This document shows, piece after piece, positions 26,603 through 36,960 of a stretch of DNA of 64,000 nucleotides; the first letter of the stretch is position 1, and each line of letters starts with the position of its first letter. The stretch lies in the NCBI GenBank assembly GCA_016592635.1, contig AP023240.1, positions 1-64,000 on the forward strand, written 5' to 3'. Position numbers and translations under genes: made by a program. The stretch comes from Methyloprofundus sp. (GTDB lineage Bacteria; Pseudomonadota; Gammaproteobacteria; Methylococcales; Methylomonadaceae). The notes beneath the pieces were generated by a model. The model worked only from the letters and a program-made list of their open reading frames with translations, searched no databases and had not been told where the DNA came from.

Positions 26603-27463
26603 CTATCTATCAAAAGCAAATATATTCCAAATAAAAGGTATTACCACGGCATTACTAGGATCGGCTTCTGGCACTTGTGGACCATTTGGGTAGTTGTAGG
26701 TATAGATGCGTTGGCTGTCGTTGGCTAATTCTTGCAAGCCTAATATCTTATACGCTTTGATTTGCAATTCTAAGGCATAAGGAACCGCAGGTGTTGTTGG
26801 GTAGTTCTCTATAATATAGTTAGCTCGGTTTGCTGCTGCAACATAGGCTTCTCTATCCATATTAAAGCGGGCAATATGTAATTCATGGCGTGCAACTGCA
26901 TTGCGTAACGATATCATGCGTTGTTTTGCATCATCTACATATTGGCTATTGGGAAAGCGCTGAATAAGCTCGGCAAAGCCTAAATAAGATGATTGGGTAA
27001 ACACGGTATCACGTTGAGTTTTATCTGACGGAATAAAACGGTCGATAAAGCCAAGGTCGCGGTTAAAATTAACTAAAGCTTTTATATAGTAGGCATAGTC
27101 AACATTGGGATGACGTGGGTGTGTTTTTATAAAGCGGTCAGCGGATGCGAGTGCAGTTTCTGCATCCCCATTTTTAAAATAAGCATAAGTCAGGTCGAGT
27201 TGAGTTTGCGCCGAATGCGGCCCAAAAGGGTAACGTGAATCCAGTTGCTCTAATAATTTGATCGCTTTTTTATAGCTTTCATCATCCATAGCTTCTTTAC
27301 TAGCAGCGACAAATTGTTCGACAGTCCAGTCGTGATATTTATCTTTTTTGTCATCTTTAAAAAAACTACACGCTCCCAGAAAGGCTGACAAACAAAAAAT
27401 AATGATTAATTTATTGAAAAATGATGGCATGGAAGCAACGACACGTTGTAAGATTGATAACAT
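26603..27463 (-). CDS. bamD: Outer-membrane assembly lipoprotein BamD
   Basis: Essential BAM-complex lipoprotein that helps BamA insert beta-barrels. Lipobox FLGAC (Cys32 of the long reading, Cys21 from the internal Met at 27430), then tetratricopeptide-like repeats with YKKAIKLLEQLDSRYPFGPH, AYFKNGDAETALASADRFI and PNSQYVDDAKQRM. The internal ATG at 27430 gives a normal 21-residue lipoprotein signal and is the likelier start; neither start has a clear ribosome site. It is divergent from rluD, the common gammaproteobacterial arrangement. Confidence 0.95.
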   Translation of the reverse strand: MLSILQRVVASMPSFFNKLIIIFCLSAFLGACSFFKDDKKDKYHDWTVEQFVAASKEAMDDESYKKAIKLLEQLDSRYPFGPHSAQTQLDLTYAYFKNGDAETALASADRFIKTHPRHPNVDYAYYIKALVNFNRDLGFIDRFIPSDKTQRDTVFTQSSYLGFAELIQRFPNSQYVDDAKQRMISLRNAVARHELHIARFNMDREAYVAAANRANYIIENYPTTPAVPYALELQIKAYKILGLQELANDSQRIYTYNYPNGPQVPEADPSNAVVIPFIWNIFAFDR

Positions 27464-27570
27464 TTTGCATAAAAACAGCTTTTTACTGCATGACCGTTTT
27501 TAATAAAGCGATGTTTATTGTAAAAGAATTTTATCTAGATAAATATAGTTGGTAGGAAAGAAATTATTAT

Positions 27571-28524
27571 ATGGCCATATTAATAGCCGAAGTACCTATA
27601 GAATTAGCAGGTAAACGCTTGGATCAAGTCTTGGTGGAATTGTTCCCGGACTATTCCAGAAATAAATTACAAACATGGATAAAGGCTGAGCGTGTCACCG
27701 TTGATGGACGACAATTAAAAGCTAAAGATCGTTTGGAAGGTGCGGAGCATCTGGAATTAGATGCAGAAGCTGAAGAAGTCACCGCGTACCTTGCTGAAGA
27801 TATTCCGTTAGATATTATCTATGAAGATGACGATATCTTAATTGTTAACAAACCCGCAGGTCTAGTTGTGCACCCAGGTGCGGGCAACTGGACTGGCACT
27901 TTGCAAAACGGGTTATTATTTTATTTGCCTGATGCGGCAACTGTGCCACGTTCCGGCATCGTACATCGTATTGATAAAGATACCAGCGGCTTATTAATGG
28001 TTGCAAAAACTTTAGCTGCGCATCATAGCTTGGTAGAGCAATTACAAGCCCGCACTATTCATCGTGAATATCTGGCCATTACTATTGGACGTATGACAGG
28101 TGGCGGTACTTTAGATGAACCCATTGGGCGGCACCCGACAGACCGTAAAAAGTATGCAGTGCGTGATGCCGGCAAACCAGCAATTACCCATTATCGAGTC
28201 TTGGAACGTTTTTTACGTAATACTTTAATACAAGTAAAGCTAGAAACAGGACGTACCCACCAAATTCGCGTACATATGGCGCACCTAAGAATGCCGCTTG
28301 TGGGTGACCCCATGTATAGTGGTCGCTTTCAAATGCCGAAAGATTGCGGGCAAGAGTTAGAAACGGTATTGCGTAGCTTTAAACGCCAAGCCCTGCATGC
28401 GGAAAAGTTAGGCTTAATTCATCCACGTACGGGTGAATATATGGAGTGGGAGCTACCCGTTCCTGAAGATATGCAACAATTATTAGTAGCCTTGCGTGCA
28501 AATGACTCATTGGATCACGGCTGA
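27571..28524 (+). CDS. rluD: 23S rRNA pseudouridine(1911/1915/1917) synthase RluD
   Basis: Makes three pseudouridines in helix 69 of 23S rRNA. 317 residues: N-terminal S4 RNA-binding domain (KRLDQVLVELFPDYSRNKLQ), catalytic core with VHRIDKDTSGLL (nucleophile Asp135), then TGRTHQIRVHMAH and VGDPMYSG. Size matches E. coli RluD (326). TAGGAAAG precedes the ATG. Its last codons overlap pgeF, indicating translational coupling. Confidence 0.96.
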   Translation: MAILIAEVPIELAGKRLDQVLVELFPDYSRNKLQTWIKAERVTVDGRQLKAKDRLEGAEHLELDAEAEEVTAYLAEDIPLDIIYEDDDILIVNKPAGLVVHPGAGNWTGTLQNGLLFYLPDAATVPRSGIVHRIDKDTSGLLMVAKTLAAHHSLVEQLQARTIHREYLAITIGRMTGGGTLDEPIGRHPTDRKKYAVRDAGKPAITHYRVLERFLRNTLIQVKLETGRTHQIRVHMAHLRMPLVGDPMYSGRFQMPKDCGQELETVLRSFKRQALHAEKLGLIHPRTGEYMEWELPVPEDMQQLLVALRANDSLDHG

Positions 28525-29230
28525 TTGGCCTGCCCCTGCGCATATTAAAACGGCAACAACACTTAGAACGGGAGGAGTCAGTACTGGTAACTTTGCTAGT
28601 TTAAACCCTGCTCAGCATGTTGGGGATTGTGCGCAGGATGTATTGGCAAATCGACAAGCAATTAAGACTATGCTGGATTTACCGGCCGAACCTAGCTGGT
28701 TGCAGCAAACACATAGTACTGATGTTGCTGCTGCGCATACAATGCTTTTCGAAGCGAATGCAGATGCCAGCTATACAAATGTGGATAATATTGTTTGTGC
28801 TGTCATGACGGCTGATTGTTTGCCTATATTGTTATGCGATACTGGTGGTACAACAGTCGCTGCGATACATGGTGGGTGGCGTGGCTTATTAAATGGCATC
28901 ATTCAAAATACTTTAGCCAAGATGCCTACTGCCGAATTATTGGCATGGCTAGGGCCTGCCATTGGGTCACACTGTTTTGAAGTGGGTGCTGAAGTGCGGC
29001 ATGCCTTTGTTAATCAATCTGAGCAGTTTGCCAGTGCATTTACACCTAAATCACAAGATAAATACTTAGCAGATATTTATAAAATTGCGCATATTATTTT
29101 AAATAATGCGGGTGTTCGACATATTTATGGTGGAAATTACTGTACTGTTACTCAGCAAGAGCAGTTTTTTTCTTATCGACGTGATGGTCAAACAGGGCGC
29201 ATGGCAACACTTATCTGGAAGCAAACATAA
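28502..29230 (+). CDS. pgeF: Polyphenol oxidase-like purine nucleosidase/peptidoglycan editing factor PgeF (YfiH)
   Basis: 242 residues of the DUF152/laccase-domain family. E. coli YfiH removes mis-incorporated serine from UDP-MurNAc precursors. Zn-site motifs are visible: TADCLPILL, IHGGWRGLLNG and LGPAIGSHCFEVG. I take the ATG at 28502, inside the rluD end (overlap 23 bp); a GTG two codons earlier is possible. The rluD-pgeF order is standard in Gammaproteobacteria. Confidence 0.93.
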   Translation: MTHWITADWPAPAHIKTATTLRTGGVSTGNFASLNPAQHVGDCAQDVLANRQAIKTMLDLPAEPSWLQQTHSTDVAAAHTMLFEANADASYTNVDNIVCAVMTADCLPILLCDTGGTTVAAIHGGWRGLLNGIIQNTLAKMPTAELLAWLGPAIGSHCFEVGAEVRHAFVNQSEQFASAFTPKSQDKYLADIYKIAHIILNNAGVRHIYGGNYCTVTQQEQFFSYRRDGQTGRMATLIWKQT

Positions 29231-29306
29231 TACAAGGCGTATTTTGCGCTATTAATAATACACAAGCATATACCCGGCCTAGACCGATTTCACTACTTTA
29301 CTGCAA

Positions 29307-30164
29307 ATGAATTTACTATTTTTAATTATTATTTTTACCGCTTTAGGCGGTGTCCTAAGTGTTTTAGCTGCGTCTTTATTTTTATTATTATCTGAGAAAA
29401 ATCAAAGCAAAATTTTGCCGCATGGGGTTAGTTTTGCAACAGGTGCATTATTAGCGGTCGCATTTTGGGGCTTGATTCCACATGCATTTGAAGAGGTCGG
29501 TTCGGAGCAGATTCAAAATTTGTCTGGCGCGATTATGTTGGGCTTGCTGCTGTTTTTTATTTTAGAAAAACTCTTAATCTGGCGGCATTGTCATTCAGAT
29601 CATTGTGAAGTGCATATAGATATAGAAGAGCATGGACATAGTCACGGGCATAGTCATCAGAAGCAGAGTTCGGCCGGAGCGATGGTTATTATCGGTGACG
29701 GTATTCATAATTTTGTGGATGGTATTTTGATTGGTGCGGCATTTTTGACCGATGTGAAGCTAGGGATTGTGACCAGTTTAGCGGTTGCTGCGCATGAAAT
29801 ACCACAAGAAGTTGGTGATTTTGCAATATTGCTACACAGTGGTTATAGCAAGAAAAAAGCCTTGATTTATAATGTGTTGGCCAGCTTGACTACAGTTGTC
29901 GGTGGTGTTTTAGCATATTATAGCTTGGGTGACTTACATGATAGTTTGCCTTATTTTTTAGCGATGGCTTCTTCTAGTTTTATCTATATTGCTGTGGCCG
30001 ATTTAATTCCAACCTTGCATAAGAAAACCGATATAAAAACTTCCCTGCAACAAATTGCACTTATTTTGGCGGGAGTGGTGTTAATCGTTTCATTACATGG
30101 TGTCGCGCATGATATAGAAGTAGATGGTATTACTACACATGCTCACCATGAGCATGATGAATAA
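29307..30164 (+). CDS. ZIP-family divalent metal transporter
   Basis: 285 residues, about eight membrane helices, with a cytosolic His-rich loop (HGHSHGHSHQ near 110-120) and the ZIP metal-site helices TM4 (GDGIHNFVDGILIGAAF) and TM5 (AVAAHEIPQEVGDFAILL). It ends in another His-rich tail (THAHHEHDE). ZIP proteins move Zn2+, Fe2+ or Mn2+ into the cytosol; HEIPQEVGD resembles the ZupT/SLC39A11-13 branch, but the exact metal is not predictable. Confidence 0.9.
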   Translation: MNLLFLIIIFTALGGVLSVLAASLFLLLSEKNQSKILPHGVSFATGALLAVAFWGLIPHAFEEVGSEQIQNLSGAIMLGLLLFFILEKLLIWRHCHSDHCEVHIDIEEHGHSHGHSHQKQSSAGAMVIIGDGIHNFVDGILIGAAFLTDVKLGIVTSLAVAAHEIPQEVGDFAILLHSGYSKKKALIYNVLASLTTVVGGVLAYYSLGDLHDSLPYFLAMASSSFIYIAVADLIPTLHKKTDIKTSLQQIALILAGVVLIVSLHGVAHDIEVDGITTHAHHEHDE

Positions 30165-30206
30165 ATACCTCTTCAGAATTAAGATAACTTGCCGATAACG
30201 TACTTC

Positions 30207-30234
30207 GGAACGAGAATTATTCAATTCTCGTTCC
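30207..30234 (+). repeat. Perfect 12-bp hairpin downstream of the ZIP gene
   Basis: Arms GGAACGAGAATT (30207-30218) and AATTCTCGTTCC (30223-30234) with an ATTC loop, 42 bp after the ZIP stop codon. Followed by TTGATCTTCC, a poor T-run, so it may be a weak terminator or an mRNA 3'-end stabiliser. Confidence 0.55.
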
Positions 30235-30262
30235 TTGATCTTCCAAAATTAGAGGACTTTAT

Positions 30263-32281
30263 ATGTTGACTGCTCCTGCTACAGCCCTAATGAACCGCCT
30301 GCAATGTTCTGGAAAAATGTTGCTTATTTCTTTGGCATTTATGACACCATTAGTGATTACTTTGTCGCTGTTATTAAATGAGCAACTAACCGCGATTGAT
30401 GTGGCGCAGAAAGAACAAACTGGCTTGCAGTATATTGTGCCGTTGCGGCAATTGGTACAGCACTTTCCAGAACATAGAGGTATGACTAATGCTTATTTGT
30501 CAGGGAACGCCTCTTTTAAAAGTAAGTTATTTGCCAAGCGCCAGCAAATTGCCCAGGATATCAAAGCAATTGATGCGGTTGATGCACAACTAGGCATAAG
30601 CTTAGGCGCCTCTAACCAGTGGCATGTAATTAAGTCAACTTGGCAACGTTTAGAAGCCGAGGCTTTTTCAGGGCAAGCAGCTGATGTTTTTGTTAAACAT
30701 ACAGAGTTAATAGCGAGCGTATTAGAGCTTATCTCTTCAGTAAGCGATAGTTCAGGTTTAACCATGGATCCGGAATTGGAAAGCTTTTATATTGCGGCCT
30801 CAGTTGTGAATGCACTACCACAGGTTGTGGAGAATTTAGGTCAGGCACGAGGTATGGCTTCTGGACTAGCGACTAGAAAAATGGTCACTAATCAAGAAAG
30901 TATCAAATTAGCTAGTTTATTGGCAACGATCCAGAAAAATATTGGTGCTTTAAAGAGAAGCGCTAGAGTGATTACCCAAAGTAACCCAGAAGTAGGGGGA
31001 AAAGTTCGCTTAAGTATTAATGATGCGATTACGATGGCAAGTAATTATGTGCAGTACTTGCAGCAAGAAATATTACAAACAAGTCCGACTAAGGTGGCTG
31101 CAACTCAGGTGTTTAGCAAAGGGACTGAGGCAATTAAGGCCAACTTTAAATTACTTGACCAGTTAATGCCGGAGTTAGCGTTATTAATAGAGCAGCGTGA
31201 AGCAGCGATGACCTCAAAAATGATAACTTTAACGGTGGTCGTGGTATTGTTTACCTTATTGTCTTTATATTTATTTGCAGGGTTTTATGTTTCATTTGAA
31301 ACGGCTATTTCTGCCATTAAAGAAACTTCAGCTAAATTAGCTAATGGTGATTTGCGCCCACGCCTTGCTTTAGATAACCAAGATGAATTTGCCGAAGTCG
31401 CTAGTTCTTTTAATAGTATGGCCGATCAGTTTACTGAGGTGGTACGTCAATTAGAATTTTCCATCTCTAAGTTGGCAGCTAATGCCGACTCGCTTTCTGT
31501 AACAAGTATGCAGACTAATAATGGTGTGCAAAGGCAGCAACAAGAGGTTGAGCAAGTGGCCACCGCGATGACGGAAATGGCTGCTACAGTGCAGGAAGTT
31601 GCTCGAAGTGCTTCTGCTACTGCAGTAGCAACTCAAAGTGCGCACCAACAAGCAAGTAGTGGTCGAGCAATAGTCAGTAACTCAGTTTCTGCCATTAGCT
31701 CACTTTCTGAGGAAATATTGGTTGCTACCAGTGTGGTAAAACAATTAGAAGCTGATGGGGAAAGTATAGGTTCAGTGCTGGATGTCATTAAAAGTATTGC
31801 TGAGCAAACTAACCTATTGGCGCTTAATGCTGCTATTGAAGCGGCAAGAGCGGGCGAGCAAGGGCGTGGTTTTGCGGTAGTTGCAGATGAAGTCAGAACA
31901 CTTGCCAGTCGTACCCAAGATTCGACCACAGAAATTCAAAATATGATTGAACGTTTGCAAGAGGGAACGCGTAAGGCAGTGAGTGTCATGAGTGAAAGCC
32001 AAGGCAGAACCGAGTCAACCATTCAGGAAACGCAAAAGGAAAGTGAGTTTTTAGAGCATATTACTGTTGCTGTCACAGAAATTGATGATATGTGTACCCA
32101 AATTGCGAGTGCCTCAGAAGAGCAATCAGCCGTCGCAAATGATATTAGTCGTAGTGTCGATCATATTAATCAGGTGACTATAGAAGCAGCACAAAGTTCG
32201 CAACAGGTTACGGAAAGCAGTGAAGGATTGGCGCATTTGGCGAGTGATTTAAAGGCTTTAATTGCTCGGTTTAGAGTTTAA
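30263..32281 (+). CDS. Methyl-accepting chemotaxis protein with NIT-type sensor region
   Basis: 672 residues: TM1 (about 18-40), a periplasmic all-helical sensor of about 280 residues containing [20 protein letters not shown] (nitrate/nitrite-sensing NIT-like pattern with the R-G pair), TM2 near 318-340, HAMP ([20 protein letters not shown]), and a methyl-accepting signalling domain with the invariant hairpin tip [20 protein letters not shown]. It signals to CheA/CheW, none of which is in the window. No pentapeptide tether at the C-terminus. Confidence 0.93.
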   Translation: MLTAPATALMNRLQCSGKMLLISLAFMTPLVITLSLLLNEQLTAIDVAQKEQTGLQYIVPLRQLVQHFPEHRGMTNAYLSGNASFKSKLFAKRQQIAQDIKAIDAVDAQLGISLGASNQWHVIKSTWQRLEAEAFSGQAADVFVKHTELIASVLELISSVSDSSGLTMDPELESFYIAASVVNALPQVVENLGQARGMASGLATRKMVTNQESIKLASLLATIQKNIGALKRSARVITQSNPEVGGKVRLSINDAITMASNYVQYLQQEILQTSPTKVAATQVFSKGTEAIKANFKLLDQLMPELALLIEQREAAMTSKMITLTVVVVLFTLLSLYLFAGFYVSFETAISAIKETSAKLANGDLRPRLALDNQDEFAEVASSFNSMADQFTEVVRQLEFSISKLAANADSLSVTSMQTNNGVQRQQQEVEQVATAMTEMAATVQEVARSASATAVATQSAHQQASSGRAIVSNSVSAISSLSEEILVATSVVKQLEADGESIGSVLDVIKSIAEQTNLLALNAAIEAARAGEQGRGFAVVADEVRTLASRTQDSTTEIQNMIERLQEGTRKAVSVMSESQGRTESTIQETQKESEFLEHITVAVTEIDDMCTQIASASEEQSAVANDISRSVDHINQVTIEAAQSSQQVTESSEGLAHLASDLKALIARFRV

Positions 32282-32386
32282 CTGTCTAGGTTAAAGCTAA
32301 GGAACTGACAGTTATGCAGTGAATTTATCGCATATAGGTGAGTTGATTTTTAGCATCGTATCGATAGCCTTGATACTTTGGCTGCT

Positions 32387-33022
32387 TTAAGCATAAACTT
32401 TTTCTTTAAATTCACATAAGTCTTCAATCACACAACTTGAGCACTTGGGTTTGCGAGCGATACAGGTATAGCGCCCATGTAAAATCAATAAGTGATGTGC
32501 ATCAAGCTTATATTGTTTTGGCACATGCTTGTCTAGCTTTGTTTCTACAATAAGTACATCTTTACCAGGGGCGATTTTCGTGCGATTAGATACCCGAAAA
32601 ATATGGGTATCTACAGCCATGACTGGCTGGCCAAAGGCAGTATTTAAGATAACATTTGCTGTTTTTCGGCCAACGCCCGCTAAAGATTCTAGTTCTACTC
32701 TTGTTTGCGGAACCTCACCTTGAAAGTCATCTAATAATTTACGGCATAACTTAATAATATTAGAGCCTTTAGTATTGTATAGTCCAATGGTTTTGATATA
32801 GCTTTTTAGACCTGCTTCACCTAAGTCAAAAATAGCTTGTGGGGTATTGGCAATGGGGAATAATATTGCAGTTGCTTTGTTAACGCCTTTATCAGTAGAT
32901 TGCGCCGATAAAACCACCGCAATGAGTAGTTCAAAAGTGCTGTTATATTGTAGCTCGGTCACGGGTTCAGGTATTGCTTCAGCTAGGCGAGCGAATATTG
33001 TTAGGCGTTTTTCTTTATTCAT
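32387..33022 (-). CDS. nth: Endonuclease III (bifunctional base-excision DNA glycosylase/AP lyase)
   Basis: 211 residues, same length as E. coli Nth. Helix-hairpin-helix LESLAGVGRKTANVILN with catalytic Lys120, the essential Asp138 in MAVDTHIFR, and the C-terminal 4Fe-4S loop with Cys-x6-Cys-x2-Cys-x5-Cys (CIARKPKCSSCVIEDLC). Removes oxidised pyrimidines. In many Gammaproteobacteria nth follows the rnf operon; here it is separated from rnf by 3 kb. Confidence 0.96.
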   Translation of the reverse strand: MNKEKRLTIFARLAEAIPEPVTELQYNSTFELLIAVVLSAQSTDKGVNKATAILFPIANTPQAIFDLGEAGLKSYIKTIGLYNTKGSNIIKLCRKLLDDFQGEVPQTRVELESLAGVGRKTANVILNTAFGQPVMAVDTHIFRVSNRTKIAPGKDVLIVETKLDKHVPKQYKLDAHHLLILHGRYTCIARKPKCSSCVIEDLCEFKEKVYA

Positions 33023-33222
33023 GAATTGCTAAGGCCAAAGTAGGTGATGAAAGAGGAACTAATGTAATAAATTATACGGCATCATACTGTGGTGTGGAAA
33101 ATACCTGAGGTTAATGAAGTGAGGCATTGTGTTGAGGAGGTAAGTCTATTTTACAATTTAACATACTAGGCTTATTGGCTTTTTTGCTGCTGAGATTTAA
33201 TGGTAAATGCGGGGTAAATTGA

Positions 33223-34884
33223 ATACAATGTCTGTACGGAAATCTATCTGCGGGGGTTGGTATTAACAATAATATTTTACTTGGACAAAACAAGGACTCG
33301 AGCCGTGCTTTGGTCAGCGGATATTTGGAGCATGCCGGCTATAAAGTATATGAGTTGCAGCATGCTGCTGAAATTATGCCAAAATGTGCAAGCGTGCAAA
33401 TGGATGCAATACTGTTAGATATTAATTTAGCGAAACTGGCCGTTTATGCTGAGAAAATAAATATCTTTGCAAAAAGCAAGCATATCCCGATCATTTTTAT
33501 TAGTGAATCTGAGTACTTTGATATTAATTACGCTTTTGATTTGGGTGCTGATGATTATATTACGCAACCCGTTAAGCGTGCTGAGTTATTGATCAAGATA
33601 AAAACTCACTTACGTACTGCAAAACTTGCTAGGCAACTTATTGCGAGTGAGGCACGACAAACAGCCATTTTATTTCACTCTCCAATTGGTATTGCTTATA
33701 CGGATCTGGAGCTTGATGTCTATAAAACCAATTCTCAATTTCTCGTACAATATGGTTATAACGAAGACATTAAAAATTTAAGCAATATCTTGAGTGGGTC
33801 AGCGGTCGACAAGTTTTCAGCTAAAAAACAATGGTTAGAGCAGTTGTTACAGCAAGGGTGTCTAGAGTGCGAAGTGCAAACGTTACATAAAAATGGACAA
33901 GTTAACTGGACTTATTTGCGTGGTAAATTAATTAACTCGGAGCTTCCTGAGCAAGGTTTAGTTTGGACGCTTGATGATATTAGTGAGCGTAAGCAGGCGG
34001 AAGATCAGTTGAAGCTAGCTGCCACCGTATTTGAAGTCTCTGGTGAAGCCATGATCATTATGGATGTCAACTATATGGTTAAAAGTATTAATCCTGCTAT
34101 GCAACGACTTTCAGGCTACCATGTGGCAGAATTATTGCGTTACTCTATTGCTGAACTATTGGATTCATCTTACCGTGAAGAAACTCTGCAAGATATTTTG
34201 GCTTTGGTGATTAAAGATCAGCAGTGGCAAGGTGAGCTATGGTTAAATCAAAAAAATAGTAAGCAAGTGCCAGTGCGAGTGATGTTGAATAGTGTAAATC
34301 GTCCTGATGGTTCGATTAGCCATTTTGTGGCATTACTCGCTGATATTTCTGAGCATAAAGAGCAAGAGCAGGAATTAAAGCACCGGGCTAATCATGATCC
34401 GTTGACAGGTCTGCCAAACCGTAATTTATTTTTTATTCGCCTTAAAGAGTCGCTGACCCTAGCTCAGCGGATGCAGTATCACGTTGTATTGATGTACCTT
34501 GATCTGGATGGGTTTAAACCTATTAATGATACTTTAGGGCATGGTAAGGGCGATGAAGTTTTGCAGTTAGTGGCAAAAAAATTACTGAATTGCGTACGTG
34601 AGGTGGATACTGTTGCGCGCTTGGGGGGGGATGAGTTCGTTATTATTCTTAATGGTACTTCTAATGAACAAGTTTCTGTGACTGCTGAACGCTTAGTCAA
34701 TACTTTAACTTTGTCTATAGATGATAAGTTGCCACTTTCTGTGAGTATCGGCATATCGGTTTTTCCTAATGATACTATCAATCCCATCAAGTTATTGCAG
34801 TATGCCGATGAGGCAATGTATCAGGCTAAGCAACAAGGTAAGCATGCTTATTGCTGGCATGGGGAATCCCCCTTAGTTTCGTAA
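33223..34884 (+). CDS. REC-PAS-PAS-GGDEF diguanylate cyclase (5' end uncertain)
   Basis: Makes cyclic di-GMP. The frame is open from 33223. The REC-like domain seems to begin near 33265 (NNNILLGQNKDSRALVSGYLEHAG), ahead of the first usable TTG at 33310, so the true start is unclear; no in-frame ATG precedes it. The usual acidic pair of REC is replaced by G-Q, while the phospho-Asp (AILLDINLA) is present. Two PAS domains (SPIGIAYTDLELD and AMIIMDVNYM) each lead to a D-I-S-E coil, then a GGDEF domain with RLGGDEF (active) and an intact RxxD inhibitory site (REVD) five residues before it. No EAL domain. Confidence 0.85.
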   Translation: MQCLYGNLSAGVGINNNILLGQNKDSSRALVSGYLEHAGYKVYELQHAAEIMPKCASVQMDAILLDINLAKLAVYAEKINIFAKSKHIPIIFISESEYFDINYAFDLGADDYITQPVKRAELLIKIKTHLRTAKLARQLIASEARQTAILFHSPIGIAYTDLELDVYKTNSQFLVQYGYNEDIKNLSNILSGSAVDKFSAKKQWLEQLLQQGCLECEVQTLHKNGQVNWTYLRGKLINSELPEQGLVWTLDDISERKQAEDQLKLAATVFEVSGEAMIIMDVNYMVKSINPAMQRLSGYHVAELLRYSIAELLDSSYREETLQDILALVIKDQQWQGELWLNQKNSKQVPVRVMLNSVNRPDGSISHFVALLADISEHKEQEQELKHRANHDPLTGLPNRNLFFIRLKESLTLAQRMQYHVVLMYLDLDGFKPINDTLGHGKGDEVLQLVAKKLLNCVREVDTVARLGGDEFVIILNGTSNEQVSVTAERLVNTLTLSIDDKLPLSVSIGISVFPNDTINPIKLLQYADEAMYQAKQQGKHAYCWHGESPLVS

Positions 34885-35511
34885 TGGTAGGCTAGGTCAT
34901 TTATTTTGCAGCAAAAAATATTATAAAATTCTCAAAGGCATACTTTGTGCCGTTACGTTTATAAGTTATTAGTGGCTAATATTTTCTTTTTATAGCACTC
35001 ATAATGACTATTTGTAGCCTCCTTGTCTCAATTACAGTGAAGTTTGTTGTTAGAAAAATAGCTCATCCTATCGCTGTATTCTTAAATTCTTCTTGCCATT
35101 TCAAGCTGGTTTGTTACAAATTATTACAAATTAATTGGTTTGTACATACTTTTCTAACATTTTTAAAGCATAATTTTTACCAAGCAAAACAAAGACTCAT
35201 TTGCGATTATGCTTTTTAATTAGCTGTATGACAGGGTTAACAACCATTTCTTAAAAGGTAAAAGTAATGAGAATGTTTTTAGGATAACGAAGTCTGTTTA
35301 ATGGTTTTCCTAGCAACTGAGTTTTGTGAGTACGATTTTTATAGTCAACAGATGTTGGAGAATAGGTAAGCGTTATTGTTTTATCAATTTTGCAATAGAG
35401 CATCATGAGTGCAATGCCAATGAATAATAATTTATTGGTATTGAATCGGCTATAGAAATATATGTTTATCATAAATTATTAAAAGTATAAAAAATACTCA
35501 GGAGAGCAATC
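34885..35511. other. AT-rich intergenic region
   Basis: 627 bp between the diguanylate cyclase and a secreted-protein gene. Two short frames (35004-35219 plus, 35251-35472 minus) lack family resemblance and ribosome sites. Only a tandem TTACAAATTA-type repeat near 35115 and a TATAAAAAATACT stretch upstream of the next gene stand out. Confidence 0.4.
35251..35472 (-). CDS. Doubtful small ORF
   Basis: 73 residues, basic (YKNRTHKTQLLGKPLNRLRY), with a moderately hydrophobic segment near the start (LLFIGIALMMLYC). No ribosome-binding site and no recognised family; listed because it lies in a long gene-free stretch and a TATACT box lies just upstream. Confidence 0.2.
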   Translation of the reverse strand: MINIYFYSRFNTNKLLFIGIALMMLYCKIDKTITLTYSPTSVDYKNRTHKTQLLGKPLNRLRYPKNILITFTF

Positions 35512-36210
35512 ATGAAAAAATTATTAGCCATTAGTTTAATTCTTGCAGCCCCAGTTGTAAGTGCTGACTCAATCAGTGCAGAGATGGAGTGCCCTAAAGG
35601 TGGAGTGCGTATTTTGACAGGAGATTATGCGCCAGTCACAGGCAAACTCACTGCTGAAACTATTTTAGATAATTGTATTAATCAGCGTGGTACAGTCAGT
35701 AACGGTAAGGTGACTGTTAATGGTACTTTTAAATTTACAAATGATAGTCAATTACAAATTGATGCCGAAATAGATTCGGACATTGCACGTAAAAATAATG
35801 AAAAAGCGACGCAGCAGCAATGCGAAAAAACTGTCATAGGCACATATGATATGGAGTCCAGTTACCTTGATGGTAGTGTTTCTAGTAATTGCCAAAAACA
35901 AGGCGCTGTTTATGCTCCTATTTTTGAGTTAGTTGCAGGACTTGACGAACGGGAGTCATTAGAAGGGCTTGAAGAAATAACACTCGATAATTTTGAGAAA
36001 CTGGACAAGGGAGAGGTGACTACTTTGATTGAGTCTGTGTTGGCTGGTAATGAAATCTCGACAAATAAAAGTACTGAAGCACTTTTTGCGCTGGCAATGA
36101 CTAATGGACTAACGTCGGCTCAAAAGCAATCTGTGGAAACGTCGGGAATTGCGGCTTGTTCAGATCTAAATTACCCTGGTATGTGGGAGTATTTGGGACT
36201 TTGTAAGTAG
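35512..36210 (+). CDS. Periplasmic or secreted protein of unknown function
   Basis: 232 residues with a clear signal peptide (MKKLLAISLILAAPVVSADS, cleavage after Ala18) and AGGAGAG upstream. The mature protein is acidic, with about six cysteines (C27, the C-I-N, QQC, NC, AAC and LC positions) that could form disulphides. The first half looks beta-rich (GKVTVNGTFKFTNDSQLQID), the second helical (EEITLDNFEKLDKGEVTTLI). Not recognised. Confidence 0.65.
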   Translation: MKKLLAISLILAAPVVSADSISAEMECPKGGVRILTGDYAPVTGKLTAETILDNCINQRGTVSNGKVTVNGTFKFTNDSQLQIDAEIDSDIARKNNEKATQQQCEKTVIGTYDMESSYLDGSVSSNCQKQGAVYAPIFELVAGLDERESLEGLEEITLDNFEKLDKGEVTTLIESVLAGNEISTNKSTEALFALAMTNGLTSAQKQSVETSGIAACSDLNYPGMWEYLGLCK

Positions 36211-36218
36211 TACTAAGT

Positions 36219-36239
36219 GAGCGGGGCTCTGCTCCGCTC
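36219..36239. terminator. GC-rich hairpin between convergent genes
   Basis: GAGCGGGG (36219-36226), CTCTG loop, CTCCGCTC (36232-36239): an 8-bp stem with one G-T pair. It lies between the secreted-protein gene and the end of rnfE. No T-run, so termination is uncertain. Confidence 0.45.
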
Positions 36240-36276
36240 AATAATGAGATATGCAGGTCATGGTGGCGGTTTTGTT

Positions 36277-36960
36277 TCATTTATATTGCTCAGTAATACT
36301 GCCAAAAGTAGTTATTGCTTGAGTTTGTTTTTTAAGCTCAATAGCATTTTTTAAGGCAATCAACAAACCTAATGTAATAAACGCGCCTGCTGGCAATGCT
36401 GCTAATAACATACCAGAATAATCATCTAAAATAGTGAGTTGCCAATTATTGGCGATTGCACCAAAGAGTAATTTAGCTTGTGAAAATAATGTCCCTGAGC
36501 TAAGTATTTCACGGCAAGCACCTAATAAAACCAGTGCAGCACTGAAACCTAAGCCCATCGCTAAACCATCTAGCAAGCTGGGTAACACGGGATTTTTGGA
36601 AGCAAATACTTCAGCGCGGCCGATAATGGCGCAGTTAGTGACAATCAGTGGAATAAAGATACCTAAGGATTGGTAGAGTTCATAGAACCAAGCGTGCATG
36701 ATTAATTCTATTATGGTAACAATGCCAGCAATGATTAATACGAATAGTGGTAGCCTGATTTCTGGCAATATATATTGACGACAGGCTGAGATGAAGCCAT
36801 TGGATAATATTAAGGTAATGGTCGTTGCGATACCTAAGCCTAAGCTATTGGTGACGGTATTACTGACTGCCAGTAATGGACAGAGACCCAGTAAGGCAAC
36901 TAATGCTTGGTTACTATGCCAAAGACCGTTAGTCAGAATACCAGAATAATGATTAGCCAT
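36277..36960 (-). CDS. rnfE: Rnf complex subunit E (membrane)
   Basis: 227 residues, six membrane helices, homologous to NqrD. Conserved [20 protein letters not shown] start, the [17 protein letters not shown] block (with the Cys that ligates the intramembrane 2Fe-2S cluster between RnfA and RnfE), and [13 protein letters not shown]. Last gene of rnfABCDGE, starting one base after rnfG. Rnf transfers electrons between ferredoxin and NAD while moving Na+ or H+. Confidence 0.95.
   Translation of the reverse strand: MANHYSGILTNGLWHSNQALVALLGLCPLLAVSNTVTNSLGLGIATTITLILSNGFISACRQYILPEIRLPLFVLIIAGIVTIIELIMHAWFYELYQSLGIFIPLIVTNCAIIGRAEVFASKNPVLPSLLDGLAMGLGFSAALVLLGACREILSSGTLFSQAKLLFGAIANNWQLTILDDYSGMLLAALPAGAFITLGLLIALKNAIELKKQTQAITTFGSITEQYK

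Noticed and set aside
35004..35219. 71-codon plus-strand frame in the gap before the secreted-protein gene
   Set aside because: No ribosome site and no recognisable pattern; likely chance in AT-rich DNA.
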